Origin: Stercorarius parasiticus
Lineage: Eukaryota; Chordata; Aves; Charadriiformes; Stercorariidae
Direction: 5' to 3'
DNA: 64,000 bases
Assembly (NCBI GenBank): GCA_013396915.1
Contig: VWZL01002054.1
Span: forward strand, 310,648-374,647
Below, one piece after another: positions 14,302-26,194 of the stretch. The notes under the pieces were generated by a model. It did not search any database. It worked only from the letters and a program-made list of their open reading frames with translations, and had not been told where the DNA came from. The translations under genes were made by a program, and so were the position numbers. How positions within the stretch are numbered: position 1 is the stretch's first letter; every line of letters starts with the position of its first letter.

Positions 14302-14329
14302 CTGCTTCTCTCTTTTTTTTCAGGTGAGA
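14302..14329 (+). promoter_or_regulatory. Candidate recursive splice site
   Basis: A long pyrimidine tract (CTTCTCTCTTTTTTTTCAG) runs directly into GTGAGA at 14324, so acceptor and donor are fused with no exon between them. This is the form of a zero-length recursive splice site, located in a long intron (at least 20 kb) of a gene transcribed in the same direction. Confidence 0.3.
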
Positions 14330-16574
14330 ACAAGAGGTTTGGTACCATAATACTAACATCTCCTTTGTCTCCAAACTCAGTATCCTCTTTTATATCTGCT
14401 ACTGGTTAACTAAGAGGTGTAAATAGCTAGTATTCTCCCTACCTAAACCAGGATCCTTAGCCCTTTGGTCTGCACAGTAAGGAATTGAGACAATTGCAGA
14501 AAACATAAAAATACAGACCATTTTACATCTGTCACACTTCTTTTTTTCATTTATGACATTTGCCTCTTCCTAACCTCCTGTCTTCCTGGTCTCTCATCCT
14601 TTTATTCTGTTTTTAAACATCTTTATCTCCTGGGGGAATGAGAGGGACGATTTATCTCTTCCTGCTGCTCCCTGTTCCTGATATCTGCCTGAACCCAGGC
14701 CTCCAGAATGTAACCATATTTTGCCCAGTCATCCCTGCTTCATGCTTCACTCTGCTTTCTTATCTTGCTTTATGTTAACATTTCCTTCCCTCTCTCTCTC
14801 TCATTCTGCTTCTGCTGCTCCTACTAGAATACACACTTGAGCTTAAATGAAAGGAAATGAAAGACGACTTGTCTAATGTAATTTTAACCATCACCCCTTT
14901 TCTCCTCTACTTGCTTTCATTATATGAAACGTAAATTCTTTAGCAAAATCTTCTGCGATGAAGGTGTTTTTCTTGTGTTTCTTTGAATGCTCATGTTGGT
15001 TGTTGTATATGTTTATTTAGACGAGAGAAGACGACAACAACAATGGTCAAAGAAGTGTCTCTTCTTTCTAAAAACCTGAAGTGCTGTAAGACTACAGTGT
15101 AAAGCAGTATACTGTGAATATAGCTGTCTGTATCAGTGTTGATAGTAACACTTTATTTCAGCTCTACTGTTTATCAAATTAATAATTTTTACCTACAAGT
15201 CTGCATTCAGACAAAAATTAGGGAAGAAGTATAAGTTCTTACATCAGAGCTACAGAGAATCTGGCTATAGTATTGATAGCTAAGCTATCAAGTTGCCTTT
15301 GAATTTAAAAGAGAGAAAAGTCGCATTCCCAAATACTACTTTCATTGTAAGAGATGGTTAGTTGTTAAAGCCACTAAATACAAGCTACAAATTGGCAGCT
15401 GAAAGTTTATTTTTGTTGGCTGAATTCTAGGGATTTTTTTAGCCTCATACCTCTCTGCTTAGCTAAATTGTATAAATAGCGGATAAATTCTTTTTAATTC
15501 AATCAAGTAGGTGCCCCTTAGAAGCAGTGACAATTCTGAAAAATACACTGTGTTTCTGTGTTTTAATTCTGGACTGAAACCTTGCCAGAAACATGTCTCT
15601 TGAAAATTTGCCTTTTTTATAATCCAAATAACAGTTAAGGGATGAAAACTGCAGTGTCCTGGCAGTGCGGATTTATGGACATTGATTCCAAAGGAGTCCA
15701 GAGCCAGTGGGGTGTAAGCTGGCCCTGCCAAGGAGAAGTGGTGTAGTAACGAGCACAAGAGAAATCCACAATTATTTTTTCCCCAAATAGAGGTATTATA
15801 TCAGAACGTCAAACTGCACACTTCAATAAAGTAATTTTGCAACTGTAGTAGAGGAGGGCGGTTGGATCAAAGACTGGATTTTTGTCTGTGCTGGAGGAAT
15901 TCTGCCAGTCGCAGCAAACATTACACAGGCTCTTTCTGAGTTCGGTCGCAGGGTTCTGCATTTCCAGCTATACATAATTCCCATCACACTTGCTATCACA
16001 GCTGTATTAAAAGCAATTAAACTGTAAGGCAAGACAATGCAAAGAACAATTTGATCAAATTGCAATGTTGGATGAGACAAGAAAAAACTAACCCCAAACT
16101 GGACACTAAGGGAACCTCTGATAGTATACATAGAGGAAATTATATTGCTTTGAAAATTCAAAGGACGTAGACCTGATAAGAGGCTCTGGCAGGACTTTAA
16201 CACGTGGCAGTTCTAGACAACTCATTTTAGTTACTTATATTTCTATCTTCTGCTTAAAAAGGAAATATTTTTTTTCTGAAAGGATACTTAATGGCTATTA
16301 GTATTTTTGAAAGTGTATTTGGAAGATGATTATGAATCCCTACTAAGGCTAGTTGGTAATTTGCTATCCCAGGCTGTATTTCAGAGATTTCAAATAAACT
16401 CCAAGTTGTTTAATAACAAAAATGGAAATTGAAAAACTGCATTTACTCCATGGCAACATACATGGAATACATTAGGAAGTTGTGCATAAAATGCTTGGAC
16501 ATTTGCTTTCCTGCTCCACATCATTGGGTTAAGTTTTCTCATACAACCACAGGACATGGATTCTCATACAATCT

Positions 16575-17062
16575 CAGCACAAGAAGAACATGGACCTGTT
16601 GGAGCTGGTCCAGAGGAGGGCCACAAAGATAATCAAAGGGCTGGAACATCTCTCCTATGAGGACAGGCTGAGAGAGCTGGGGTTGTTCAGCCTGGAGAAG
16701 AGAAGGCTCCGGGGAGACCTTATAGCAGCCTTCCAGTACCTGAAGGGGGCCTACAGGAAAGATGGGGAGGGACTCTATATGAGGGAGTGTAATGACAGGA
16801 CAAGGGGTAACAGTTTCAAACCGAAGGAAGGGATATTTAGATTGGATATTAGAAAGAAATTCTTTACAATGACGGTGGTGAAACACTGGAGCAGGTTGCC
16901 CAGGGAGGTGGTGGAGGCCCCATTCCTGGAGACGTTCAAGGCCAGGCTTGATGAGGCTCTGAGCACCCTGAAGATGTCCCTGCTTACTGCAGGGGGGCTG
17001 GACTAGATGACCTTTAAAGGTCCCTTCCAACCCAACACATTCTATGATTCTATGATTCTATG
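16575..17062 (+). mobile_element. CR1 LINE, 5'-truncated 3' end
   Basis: Sense-strand 3' end of a chicken-repeat-1 non-LTR retrotransposon, a LINE that copies itself via an ORF2 endonuclease/reverse transcriptase. Recognisable blocks are GACCTGTTGGAGCTGGTCCA, GAGGACAGGCTGAGAGAGCT, CAGCCTGGAGAAGAGAAGG, the GTTGCCCAGGGAGGTGGTGG motif, and the terminal three tandem ATTCTATG octamers (17039-17062), the CR1 hallmark. The last ~139 codons of ORF2 (from 16590 to TAG at 17005-17007, e.g. [20 protein letters not shown]) are still uninterrupted, so this copy is relatively young. It lacks the endonuclease and RT domains, so it cannot move on its own. Heavy 5' truncation is normal for CR1. Confidence 0.95.
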
Positions 17063-20000
17063 TTGATTGTCACGGTCTTCTTGTTTCCAATATTTTATGA
17101 AATGCTTTCTTATATTCTGAGAAAGTGTTTCCACTGCCAAAGAGCCAGGGGTTACTAGTGTAGGCTTTGGCGTGCATGCAGATAACTGAAAACAATAGAG
17201 ACATTCAATCTGAAAGGCATTTGTTTTCTTTTTGTTGCTTTGCTTTCACTGATTTGTGGGTACGCATTAATACAGGTCAGTGTCCATATGGCCATGTGTT
17301 AAGTGGTATTCACAAAAAAGAGAGGTAAAAATGTAGAGATTTTATTTTAGGCAGTGTACAGATAGCAAACTGTCAGTTGTAGATCTGGTGGTGACCACAA
17401 GTTCCCCATTTTGATACAGTGAATTTGTGGACCAACAAAGCTTCTCTAAAGCATGCTTATAGTTGCATTTTGAAGAGTATTTTAAAACTTGGATGTTCCA
17501 TTACTGTTATCAGGAAGGTACTGCAGGCTACAGACATTTCTTATTTCTCAAAAATGGGCTTTGTCTGAAGAATTACGTTTTTGTTTTTCAAGAACAGAGA
17601 TGTGTGACAGTTGCATAAAATCATTCATTACCATTAACTCACTTTCTCCTTTCCTCTGTTGGCTCTGCTAAAACTAGTTCTTTTCTGATTTCTCACTGGC
17701 TTTGTGCTCAACAGAGTTTTCTTATTATTTTTATGGCTTTCCTGCTTCAGAAAAACAAAGTGCAGCACATGGCATACTGGTAATAATATACCCTTGGAAA
17801 AAATGCTTAATTTCCCACTGTCAAATCATTCTATTTGATTGTGAAGGTTTGATATGATGCTATTTCTCCATAACGTGTTAAAACTTCCAGAACTCTTTTT
17901 GCCAACAAGCTGCCTGTGGCTCTGCTGTCCTCCTCAAAACTTGCTCTTGGCCTGGGATAATGAGCAAAGTTTTCAGCTTTTATTTTATTTGGCTTTCAAT
18001 AAAATCTTGCAAGCTTTGGTGGTTGAACTCCTTTACAGGTATGAGTATATATTCGACCAAACTGTCTTCACCAGACGCAGTAGTATGTTAGGAATTAAGT
18101 TAAACTCTACATTCCCGGGCCATGTCGGCCTAATTACAGTAGAGTATGCTTTAATGAGGGTTCTCCTAAGGTATCTCTGCCTGATATGGCAAACAGCCCA
18201 GAGGCAAACTTCAAATCCCAGTGTCAAGAACTGATTCATTGCTTGTCTGCAATTAACAGCTGGGCTTAAGGGTCTGGATAGAAAACTAGAATAAGAGTCT
18301 CTTTTAGCTCATTTGTTGAATCCAGAGTTGTTGACCTTTTCCACTGCAGATATAACTCAAAGGCCAAATATCATAGATTTATCATGTAGCAGATAATGCT
18401 TGGAGTATGGACAAAGAAGACAGCATTGATTAAATTTACTCAAAGTCTTTAAATTAGTTGCACATCAAAGAATGGTTTTACCTTAGGGTAAAAAGAGTGA
18501 TAGATCACTGTATATGTAAATGAACTTTGCCATCTCTCCTTTAATTGTTTGAACCTGTGAGAGCTAATGCCAAGGCTGCTTTTTTTGTGTCCCCCTTCAT
18601 TCTTATGTAATGTTGACCATTTTTGAAAACAACAGAAGAAAAATTGTTGTAGCATATCACATGAAATATAATTATTAATGATAATACTGAAAAAAAATTC
18701 CGCAGCTTCTGCTCCCCAAAACTATATTGCTCATCACAAACAATATTCACGCCCCAGGAAAGAGGGGGGGAAACACTACAGGAAACCTTCTTTTGTAAAT
18801 CTGCTTCATTTAATCAAAAAAATAATTGGTCTTTGTTAGCTCTCAAAGCTAGCTCTCAAGGCAAACGTCATGGCATCCCATAACGATGGCTGCAGGAACA
18901 GGCTCGTATTCCCCTGGTACAGGCTGTTACACAGCCTGACCTAAATACTATGAAGAACTGTAATAGTGACCTGGTTATGAGTTGGGAGATTTTGTTTGAG
19001 ACACTTTCCTCAGATATCGTAGTCCACTGTAACTTTTGGGAAGAAATCTGTCAATTCACAATACAGAATAAGACATTTTTGCCTCCTGTCTAGTTGCAAT
19101 GATAACAGCCAATTCAAAACATCTTTGGGGAGATGTTTTTTCCTGCCATCTGTAGGTGTTTGAATGTGTAATTTATGAAACAGTGTTAAGTTTAGCACCT
19201 TTCAGTCTTTCTTTGATACTACTGTTTCAAACATACATGTTCTCTTTCATTAAATAGCTAAAGTTCAAGTGGTTTAAATCTTATTTTTTCAAACTAGAGA
19301 ATAGCATTACTCACATACCAGAAGGCTAAGTAATGTCTGGGATTTATTAAATCATTCAGCAAAGTTGACCACAGACAGTTGCATATAGAACAAATGCTGG
19401 AAGAAAAATAATCTTCTATGACGATGTTCATTATACTATAGCACACACAGACTGAAAGCCAAATATTTAGTATCATTTGTGTCTCTACAATTATTATATT
19501 TCTTTTTAGACCTTTAACTAACTTGACATTTTTGGTTATAGAGGGTTTGGGCACAGAGGAAATACGTAGTCTTAGATCATAAGAATGATTAGAAAAGGTA
19601 CGTTTAATGTTAGTTTGATGTCTTGGTAAAGCAGCTATGGGTTATAGCAAGGTAACTATTTATTGGTGACTTTAATGAATAGGCAACTTTTACTGCCAAC
19701 TTAGTGTTATTGCACACTTCTTAAAGTCGTACATTCCAAATGTATCTGCAAAATTCTGTTGCTGTTATATTCGTCAAAAAGAGCATTATTGAAGCTGGAA
19801 TCAGAATTGGGGGTTTTTTGCATCTGTTCCTACTATTCCACATACCTGTGAGTTTTTGCCAGTTTGTTTTATCAGCCTTTCATAGATAAAGTGCTAGTTG
19901 TGAAAAATGCAAAAATATTAATATGGATGTTATTGATCAGGCAATGCTAACCTAAAGTGTCAGAAGTAACTGAACAGATGTTCTTGGAAATTTCAGATCC

Positions 20001-20275
20001 TTACCATTTTCTAAACATCAAACTCATTTTAAAATCGCAAACTGAGTGTCCAAAAATTGAGCACAGGCAACAAGATGTCATACAAATTTATTTCTGCGAC
20101 AGTGTATCCTCTTGATTTGATTATTTTTTTTGGTTTATAGAGTTAGAACCCAGAGAAAATTTTAAACTTTACTTTGCCTTTTTAAATTGTTTGCACATAA
20201 AAGGATATTTGTTGTGTGGATTAAGTGGTTTGTGAGCAGGATGGGATAATACATAATTATGTTTTAATTTTTTAG

Positions 20276-20450
20276 AAGACTGTGGGATGTATTTCCCAGA
20301 AGTGAAAAAACATCCAGACAAATATTTACAAAGATGTCCCGAGTCTGTAAAAAAGTGGCTGAAACAACTGAAGAGTGCTGGGAAGATTCTGCTATTAATT
20401 ACTAGTTCTCACAGTGACTATTGCAGGCTCCTGTGTGAACATATTATTGG
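20276..20450 (+). CDS. NT5DC1: NT5DC1 internal exon A (HAD motif II)
   Basis: Coding exon of 5'-nucleotidase domain-containing protein 1, a HAD-superfamily protein related to cytosolic purine 5'-nucleotidases; its physiological substrate is not firmly established. The exon begins after TTTTAG with two bases that complete a Glu codon split by the previous intron, and ends at GG|GTAAGT with two bases of a Gly codon. The translation starts DCGMYFPEVKKHPDKYLQRC, continues through a VKKWLKQLK helix, and reaches ILLLITSSHSDYCRLLCEH. The ILLLITSS strand is HAD motif II, whose Ser/Thr contacts the phosphate. The match to vertebrate NT5DC1 is near-continuous. The 175-nt length leaves phase 2, which is what the next exon needs. 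The upstream exon is not in the window. Confidence 0.95.
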
Positions 20451-23400
20451 GTAAGTGCAATGTCCATTTCAAATTATATCTGCCAGACGGCAACTGGAGA
20501 TAAACAAGGGAAGTTAATTTGAGTTTCTTTATGTGTTATGGATTATTTGGATCTGAGGTTTCTGGTCTTACTCTCTCTAGTAGAGTGTACCAGGGAACTT
20601 GAGACAAAAAGTAGTCCGTCTATAAACCCGTGAGCTGTTATCTGACCCACAGCACACTTACATCCTGCATCTTTTCTGGACATCAGATGGGATTGAAGAT
20701 GACAGGGAATATCTTTCAGACCAACACCCAACTGGGGGCATTATCTGAATCCCAATTTTATCATAAATTTTTGCTAGACTGTCTTATTCAAGACACTTCC
20801 TTTCTGTCCTTCTCCAGTGGTGAATGCAAGTAGTAGTAATATTTCATTTCCTTGCAGTAAATCTGCATGGAAAAGCTTACAAATACTTCTTCCCAATGGT
20901 GGCTTCCAAAAGGTAGTTGTGCATGAGAAATGTGCATTTACAGATCACAGCAGAAAAGATAAATCAGGTAGTTGATTGCACTTGGCAATTGGTTGAGATT
21001 GCAGTTGCTGATGCCAACAGTTATTTTCTATCATCTGTAATGTTAAGAACGTGACTGGTCAGATCAAATTCAGTGAAATGCAGCAGAACCATCACCTACA
21101 CCTCTAGAAATGAATTAATCAGTGATGCAAATAGCTAGGTGGGTGACACAGTGTGACTATTCAATAAATGAATCAAAGAAACAAAGTAGAGCAATGCGAG
21201 CCAACCTCGGCTATTGGGGTACGCCGGGGCACAGCGGAGTGAATACAGCAACACTGTAACAAAACCACAGGTAAGGTGAAAAACCTTCCAAAACCAATAT
21301 TGCCAGTATTACTTCTCTTTTGTACTTTCTGGGCTAAATGCTAAATGGAGCTTCAGCTGTGCCAGCGCTCACTGCCTTGCATCAACATTATACTTACTCA
21401 TTGAGGGGAAAATCTACCTCTTCACAAAAAAGAATTCTCCTTATGAGTAAGATGCCTGTGAACTAACTCTTTTGTGTAGATCTGTCTAGTTGTTTTCTGA
21501 ATGAAAATTTGGTAAAAACCTAAATTCTTGCCCACATATAGTAACTTTGGCTTTCTTTTCCTTGGGGAATAATGTTGCAGCTGTTTAAGGCAGTTGTAGA
21601 GATCCTGCTGGAAGACAGTAAGCAAGGTAGCAGAGAGGGTCAGTTACCTTTCAAAAGACAGAAAAGAGAAGTTCTGCTAGAAGGCTACTGGATCACTCTC
21701 ACTGTCCACATAAGTGTAGGATATTCTGCAGTGTATATTACAATCATATTTTCCAGTGACTCATGCAATGTGGTTTCCAAGACATCTTCTGGAGAACTGA
21801 ATGCTCCACTCTCCATTAGACCTTACTGAAGTATTTTTTGCCTGAAAATAATTCTAAACTTCTTATTGCTTGTGTTTGTTCTGTGCCTCTTATATCAGAT
21901 AATAAGATTCTACACACCTGTGCTGCTTTTTGCAATACTGGAATATAGTCTAGGTTCACAACTATTATCTCTGCACTTAACTTTAATTTGACCAGGCTAG
22001 CTGCATTTTGTCCTTGTCATCAACCCTTATGAATTATGTCTATGTAGTCCTTTATTAATTTCTTTCTCTACTTTCAGTTAATGAGTATCATACTGAGAAG
22101 TTCAGAACTGTGTAGTACTACATCAAAAAAACCCTAAGGATAAAGATGAAAGGCAGAGATGTGTGTAAAGTTTTAGCCTCTTACTCCTAATATCCTTACA
22201 TTGTAACTGTTAACTGTTTCGTACTTTATTTAAAAAGTTCCTTTTTGCCTAAGGAATTATTGTCCACATAAAATCAGCACTGGGAAATTTGTGCGTTAAG
22301 TGTATCACTCACCATTTCAAGAGCAAGCTATCCCAGTTGTGTTTGTCTTCCCAAGTTGTCCTTAACTGAGAGACATTTTGGGAAGGAGAGAGGGATTCTA
22401 AGAGAAAATCTCATTTTGAAATAAAATGAGAACCGTTTCCTGGCCAGAGCCCACACATATTGCTGGGATCAGTGTATAAGCCATGTAAACCTACAGAAGC
22501 AAGTGTGAGTTCACTCACACAAGTAGGAACATCATGGTGTGACTTTTCAGGCTTATCTACCATGAGAATGTGTGTCAAGTTAACTGAATGTTTAAGTGTT
22601 GGCAGCAGCCCACCTAAAGATGAGTCAATCATTACATAGTCACTGAAGCCAAGTGTCATTTCACCTTTTGTATTGCGTTTGCCTGGCAAGGTTTTGGTAG
22701 CGGGGGGCTACTGGGGTGGCTTCTGTGAGCAGCTGCTAGAAGCTTCCTCTGTGTCCGATAGAGCCAATGCCAGCTGGCTCCAACACAGACCTGCCATTTG
22801 CCAAGGCCAAACCAATGGTAGTGCCTCTGGGTTACAATATTTAAGGAGGAAAAACCTGCTGCACAACAGTAGTGGCTGGAGAGAGGAGTGAGACTATATG
22901 AGAGCAACTGCTCTGCAGACACCAAGGACAGTGAAGAAGGAGGGTGAGGAGGTGCTCCAGGCACCAGAGCAGAGATTTCCCTGCAGCTCATGGAGGTTAA
23001 CAGTGCAGCAGATATCCACCTGCAGCCCATGGAGGGCCCCATGCTGGAGCAGGTGGATGCCCAAAGGAGGTTGTGACTCTGTGGGAAGCCCGCGCTGGAG
23101 CAGGCTCCTGGCAGGACCTGTGGACCCATACAGAGAGGAGCCCATGCTGGAACAGGTTTGCTGGCGGGACTTGTGACCCCTTGGGGGACCCAAGCTGGAG
23201 CAGTCTGTTCCTGAATACTGCACCCCATGGAAGGGACCCACACTAGAGCAGTTTGTCAAGAACTGCAGCCCATGGGAAGGACTCATGTTAGAGAAATTCA
23301 TGGAGAACTGTCTCCTGTGGGAGGAACCTCATGCTGGAGCAGGGGACAAGTGTGAGGAGGAAGGAGCAGTAGAGACAACATGTGATGAACTGACCACAAC

Positions 23401-26096
23401 CCCCATTTCCTGTTCCCCTGCCCAACTCGGGGGGAGGAGGTAGAGAATTCAGGAGTAAAGTTAAGCCCAAGAAGAAGGGAGGGATGGTTTTAAGATTCAG
23501 TTTTTATTTTCTTAGTATTCTCCTCTGATAGGTTGGTAATAAATTAATTTTCCCCAAGTTGAGTCTGTTTTGCCCATGACAGTAATTGCTGAGTGATCTC
23601 CCTGCTCTTATCTCAACCCATGAGCCTTTCATTATATTTTCTCTTCTGTGTCCAGCTGAGGAGGAGGAGTGATAGAGTGTCTTGGTGGGCACCTGGTGTC
23701 CAGCCAGGGTCAACCCACCACACCTTTTCATGAATGTTAGCCATCTAAAAGCTAGGAATTTTTGGAAGCTGGTCATTTTGATTCCCTCTGTGGTTAGCGG
23801 AGGGAAAACACTGGGCATAATCCTTGGCAATTCATCCTGTACCATAGAATTATGTTTGAAATAAATGCGATGAATTGCCTTCTAAGAATGTGGATGTTTC
23901 TCCATTGTCTCCGTCTGTGGTGTAGACCACTAGCTGTGAATTCAGCATGCAATTTTTAGATGGCTAAAGTTACGTGAGATACATCCTACCCTTTGTCTTA
24001 GCCATTTACTGTAACCACAGGGTACAATAGCAAGCACGAGCAGTAGCTGGAACAGATTTTATCATGTATAATGTTACATAGTAACAGAACACAAGGTCCA
24101 GGCTCTCATCAAATCAGTAGCTTTTTACATGAGATTTAGAGTGATTCAAAAAAGGCCATAGATAACATCTCTGCACAAAATGTAGGGCTTTTTTCAACAA
24201 ATCAATAAAAAGTTAACCGAATCGTGAAAACTCTGTTCATTCTGTTTTTAATTTTTTTATACAAAGCACTTGCCAGTGTTCCCACAAGTCTTCATTGTGC
24301 TCCTGAAGTGTTGGCTTTATTTTGAAAGTTCAAACTTAACTTGCCCATGGAAGTATTATTTGCACCATATGCCGATTTGAAAAGTTCGCCTCTATCAATA
24401 CTTTTCACCTAAGGACAGAAGAGCTGTGCCTGTTTGCTCAGCATCTGGAATCTTCTACACAGAAGCTAATTTTTAAAACACACCATTGTCATATTTGGTA
24501 CTGGTTCTTTTAAAAGAGTAGAAATTTACATGTGGTCACAAGTGGAGAAAAATAGACAAAGCTAAAATTTCATTAGAGGAAGGAAATTTAAGGCCATTCT
24601 ATTTTAAGGCTGGAATATAAATTAGAGCATAAAATAAAAGCTTGAAGATAAGCTTATAGGGAGAGCATTCAATTTTTTAGTCAAGATGGGAAATTGTCAT
24701 GGGAAATTGTCTCATGTCTCATGGGAAATTGTGGATTACTCGAAAATGACACAGTTAGTTTTCTTCTGGTAAACTTCTTCCCCTGTTGATGACTTTTTAG
24801 TGCCTGTACCCATCCTGGACTTGCCATCTGGGACTTCCATGCAAGAATATTCATATTTTTTCAGATGTTACAGGCAATACAGTCACCTAAGCAACGAAAC
24901 ATTTCTACTAAAATAAAATGTGTGTCACAGATGGGGAACTTATACATTTTCTGGTAATAAAAACTAACCACTCTTTAAGCAGCATTTGTCTAATTCTATA
25001 TTTTAGTAACTTTAAAACTTATAGATAGGCATTATTGTTATTATATCTTGCTATAGTTCCCAACTTGATGATATAATAAGTGAAGTCTAATAGATTCCTC
25101 AAAGTGAAGAAGACCCTTGCTAGAGTAGGAAAAACTGGCACCTCCAGAAGTAATCCATCTCATGGTAGGACAGGTGGCATTAATGTTCCCCAAGGTTGCC
25201 AGTTTTTACTGTTGGCTTTGTAACATTACTAACTTGCATACAGGTTTCTAAAAAATACCTAAATATAAGTCCCACTTACACACCATGCTCAAATGTTCAA
25301 TACCATTTAAATTGATAGGATTTCCACAGTTCAGATATTGATCTGTATTTTCATGGACCTAATGATCTTTGAAAAATCTGAATTTAGTGGTGTGATTCAG
25401 CTGGCAGGTTAAGACTTGTACTTGGTAGATGCTTATTTGTGAGCCACATGTTTAACCTCCCTGTAACCAGCAGGAATTTAGTCAGACCAGCCAGTGGAGT
25501 CTGAAGAAAGAGTTCAGCTAACAAAATGGCATTTCAACTTCAGGGTATGTGAAATCACCCTTTAGACTTCATTGACGGTGTTAATTAATTAGATCTCTGT
25601 TGACTACAGTGGCAGCTTAGACACCTATTAGGCCTGTGCATATGTACAGTATGGATACCAACAATAAAAACACCCATGTTTAAGTGTCTTTAGTCTTCAG
25701 TTACTTCCTATCTCATCACTCAACTTCCTATATTCTGCTTTATAAAGAAAATCCCTCATTTACACCTTTATACTTGTCCATTCCTATGTTGCCACCTGAG
25801 ATTGAAATATGTCATCTGTTATGTTCTCCTGAGATTTTAAAACTCCCTGGGCCAAAGATCTTTTTACAAATAATGAGCAATCCTGAAGGTACAGCCCTGC
25901 GGGTTCTCAGCCAGCTCTCTTTCTGACAATCTCAGGAAAAGAAGGGCAGTAGTGACACTGAACAAGCATCAGGAAAAAAATGACAGAAGAAGGTGCCTTA
26001 AAGAACTGTTTGCTCTTTTCTTAAGTCTTAAAGAGTATTTGGTGGCATTTTAGCTAATTCATTAGTTTAACTAATTCAATTTCCTTTACTTTCTAG
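20451..26096 (+). other. NT5DC1: NT5DC1 intron A-B (5646 bp), host of a solo LTR
   Basis: GT-AG intron between exons A and B (GTAAGT donor; TTTACTTTCTAG acceptor). It carries the solo ERVL-type LTR at 22669-23722, in the same orientation as the gene. A short imperfect repeat of ATGGGAAATTGTC occurs three times around 24686-24734. A small CpG-containing patch lies near 21195-21240, and I cannot assign it. Nothing else is identifiable. Confidence 0.85.
22669..23722 (+). mobile_element. Solo LTR of an avian endogenous retrovirus (ERVL-type)
   Basis: A 1054-bp element begins with TG and ends with CA, and is flanked on both sides by the direct repeat CCTTT (22664-22668 and 23723-23727). A 5-bp target duplication with TG...CA termini is typical of ERVL-class insertions. 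The body matches, from memory, an abundant bird LTR family: an AGAAGCTTCC-rich U3, many degenerate CTGGAGCAG / GCAGCCCATGG units from about 22940 to 23345, a TATA-like TATTTAAGG near 22837, AATAAA at 23538-23543, and the terminal GTCCAGCCAGGGTCAACCC. No internal gag, pol or env sequence adjoins it, so it is a solo LTR left by LTR-LTR recombination. Overlapping open frames of up to 195 codons on the minus strand are by-products of the internal repeats, not genes. Confidence 0.88.
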
Positions 26097-26194
26097 GAAT
26101 GATTTTGAAGAATATTTTGACATTGTGATCACAAATGCTTTGAAACCTGGTTTCTTCTCCCATACTCCAAACCAAAGACCTTTCCGAACCCTTG
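26097..26194 (+). CDS. NT5DC1: NT5DC1 internal exon B (HAD motif III lysine)
   Basis: A 98-nt exon preceded by TTCCTTTACTTTCTAG and followed by GTAAGT. Its first base completes the Gly codon opened at the end of exon A. The frame then reads NDFEEYFDIVITNALKPGFF and SHTPNQRPFRTL, ending with one base of the next codon. The TNALKPGFF segment corresponds to HAD motif III in cytosolic 5'-nucleotidases; its Lys stabilises the phospho-aspartate reaction centre. The match to vertebrate NT5DC1 is close over the whole exon. Both junction phases fit exons A and C, which independently supports the chain. A single undetermined base at 26256 lies in an A-run 60 bp downstream and does not affect the exon. 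Confidence 0.95.

Larger units (their letters stand above)
1..20275 (+). other. NT5DC1: NT5DC1 intron, 3' part (enters from upstream)
   Basis: Everything before the first recognisable exon reads as intron. It is AT-rich, and no open frame resembles the upstream part of NT5DC1 (the segment with the DxD nucleophile motif and the stretch before the DCGMYFPEV exon). I looked for the collagen X gene COL10A1, which in human lies antisense inside an NT5DC1 intron; no Gly-X-Y repeat frame is present. Separately listed contents are a hairpin near 2430, a divergent repeat near 2595, a minus-strand CR1-like relic at 9040-9415, a poly-A tract and G-rich minisatellite at 9556-9869, a possible recursive splice site at 14323/14324 and a CR1 tail at 16575-17062. 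A TG/AT-rich simple stretch lies around 10896-10970. I see nothing identifiable in the remaining sequence. Confidence 0.75.

Noticed and set aside
15823..16203. 126-codon minus-strand frame, and a shorter plus-strand frame with hydrophobic segments (about 15829-16027)
   Set aside because: Hydrophobic runs made it look membrane-like, but neither frame matches a family I know, and no splice or promoter context supports it.
16539..17030. 163-codon minus-strand frame
   Set aside because: Antisense shadow of the CR1 ORF2 tail.
22656..23301. 195- and 135-codon minus-strand frames
   Set aside because: They lie inside the solo LTR and reflect its degenerate CTGGAGCAG / GCAGCCCATGG units.
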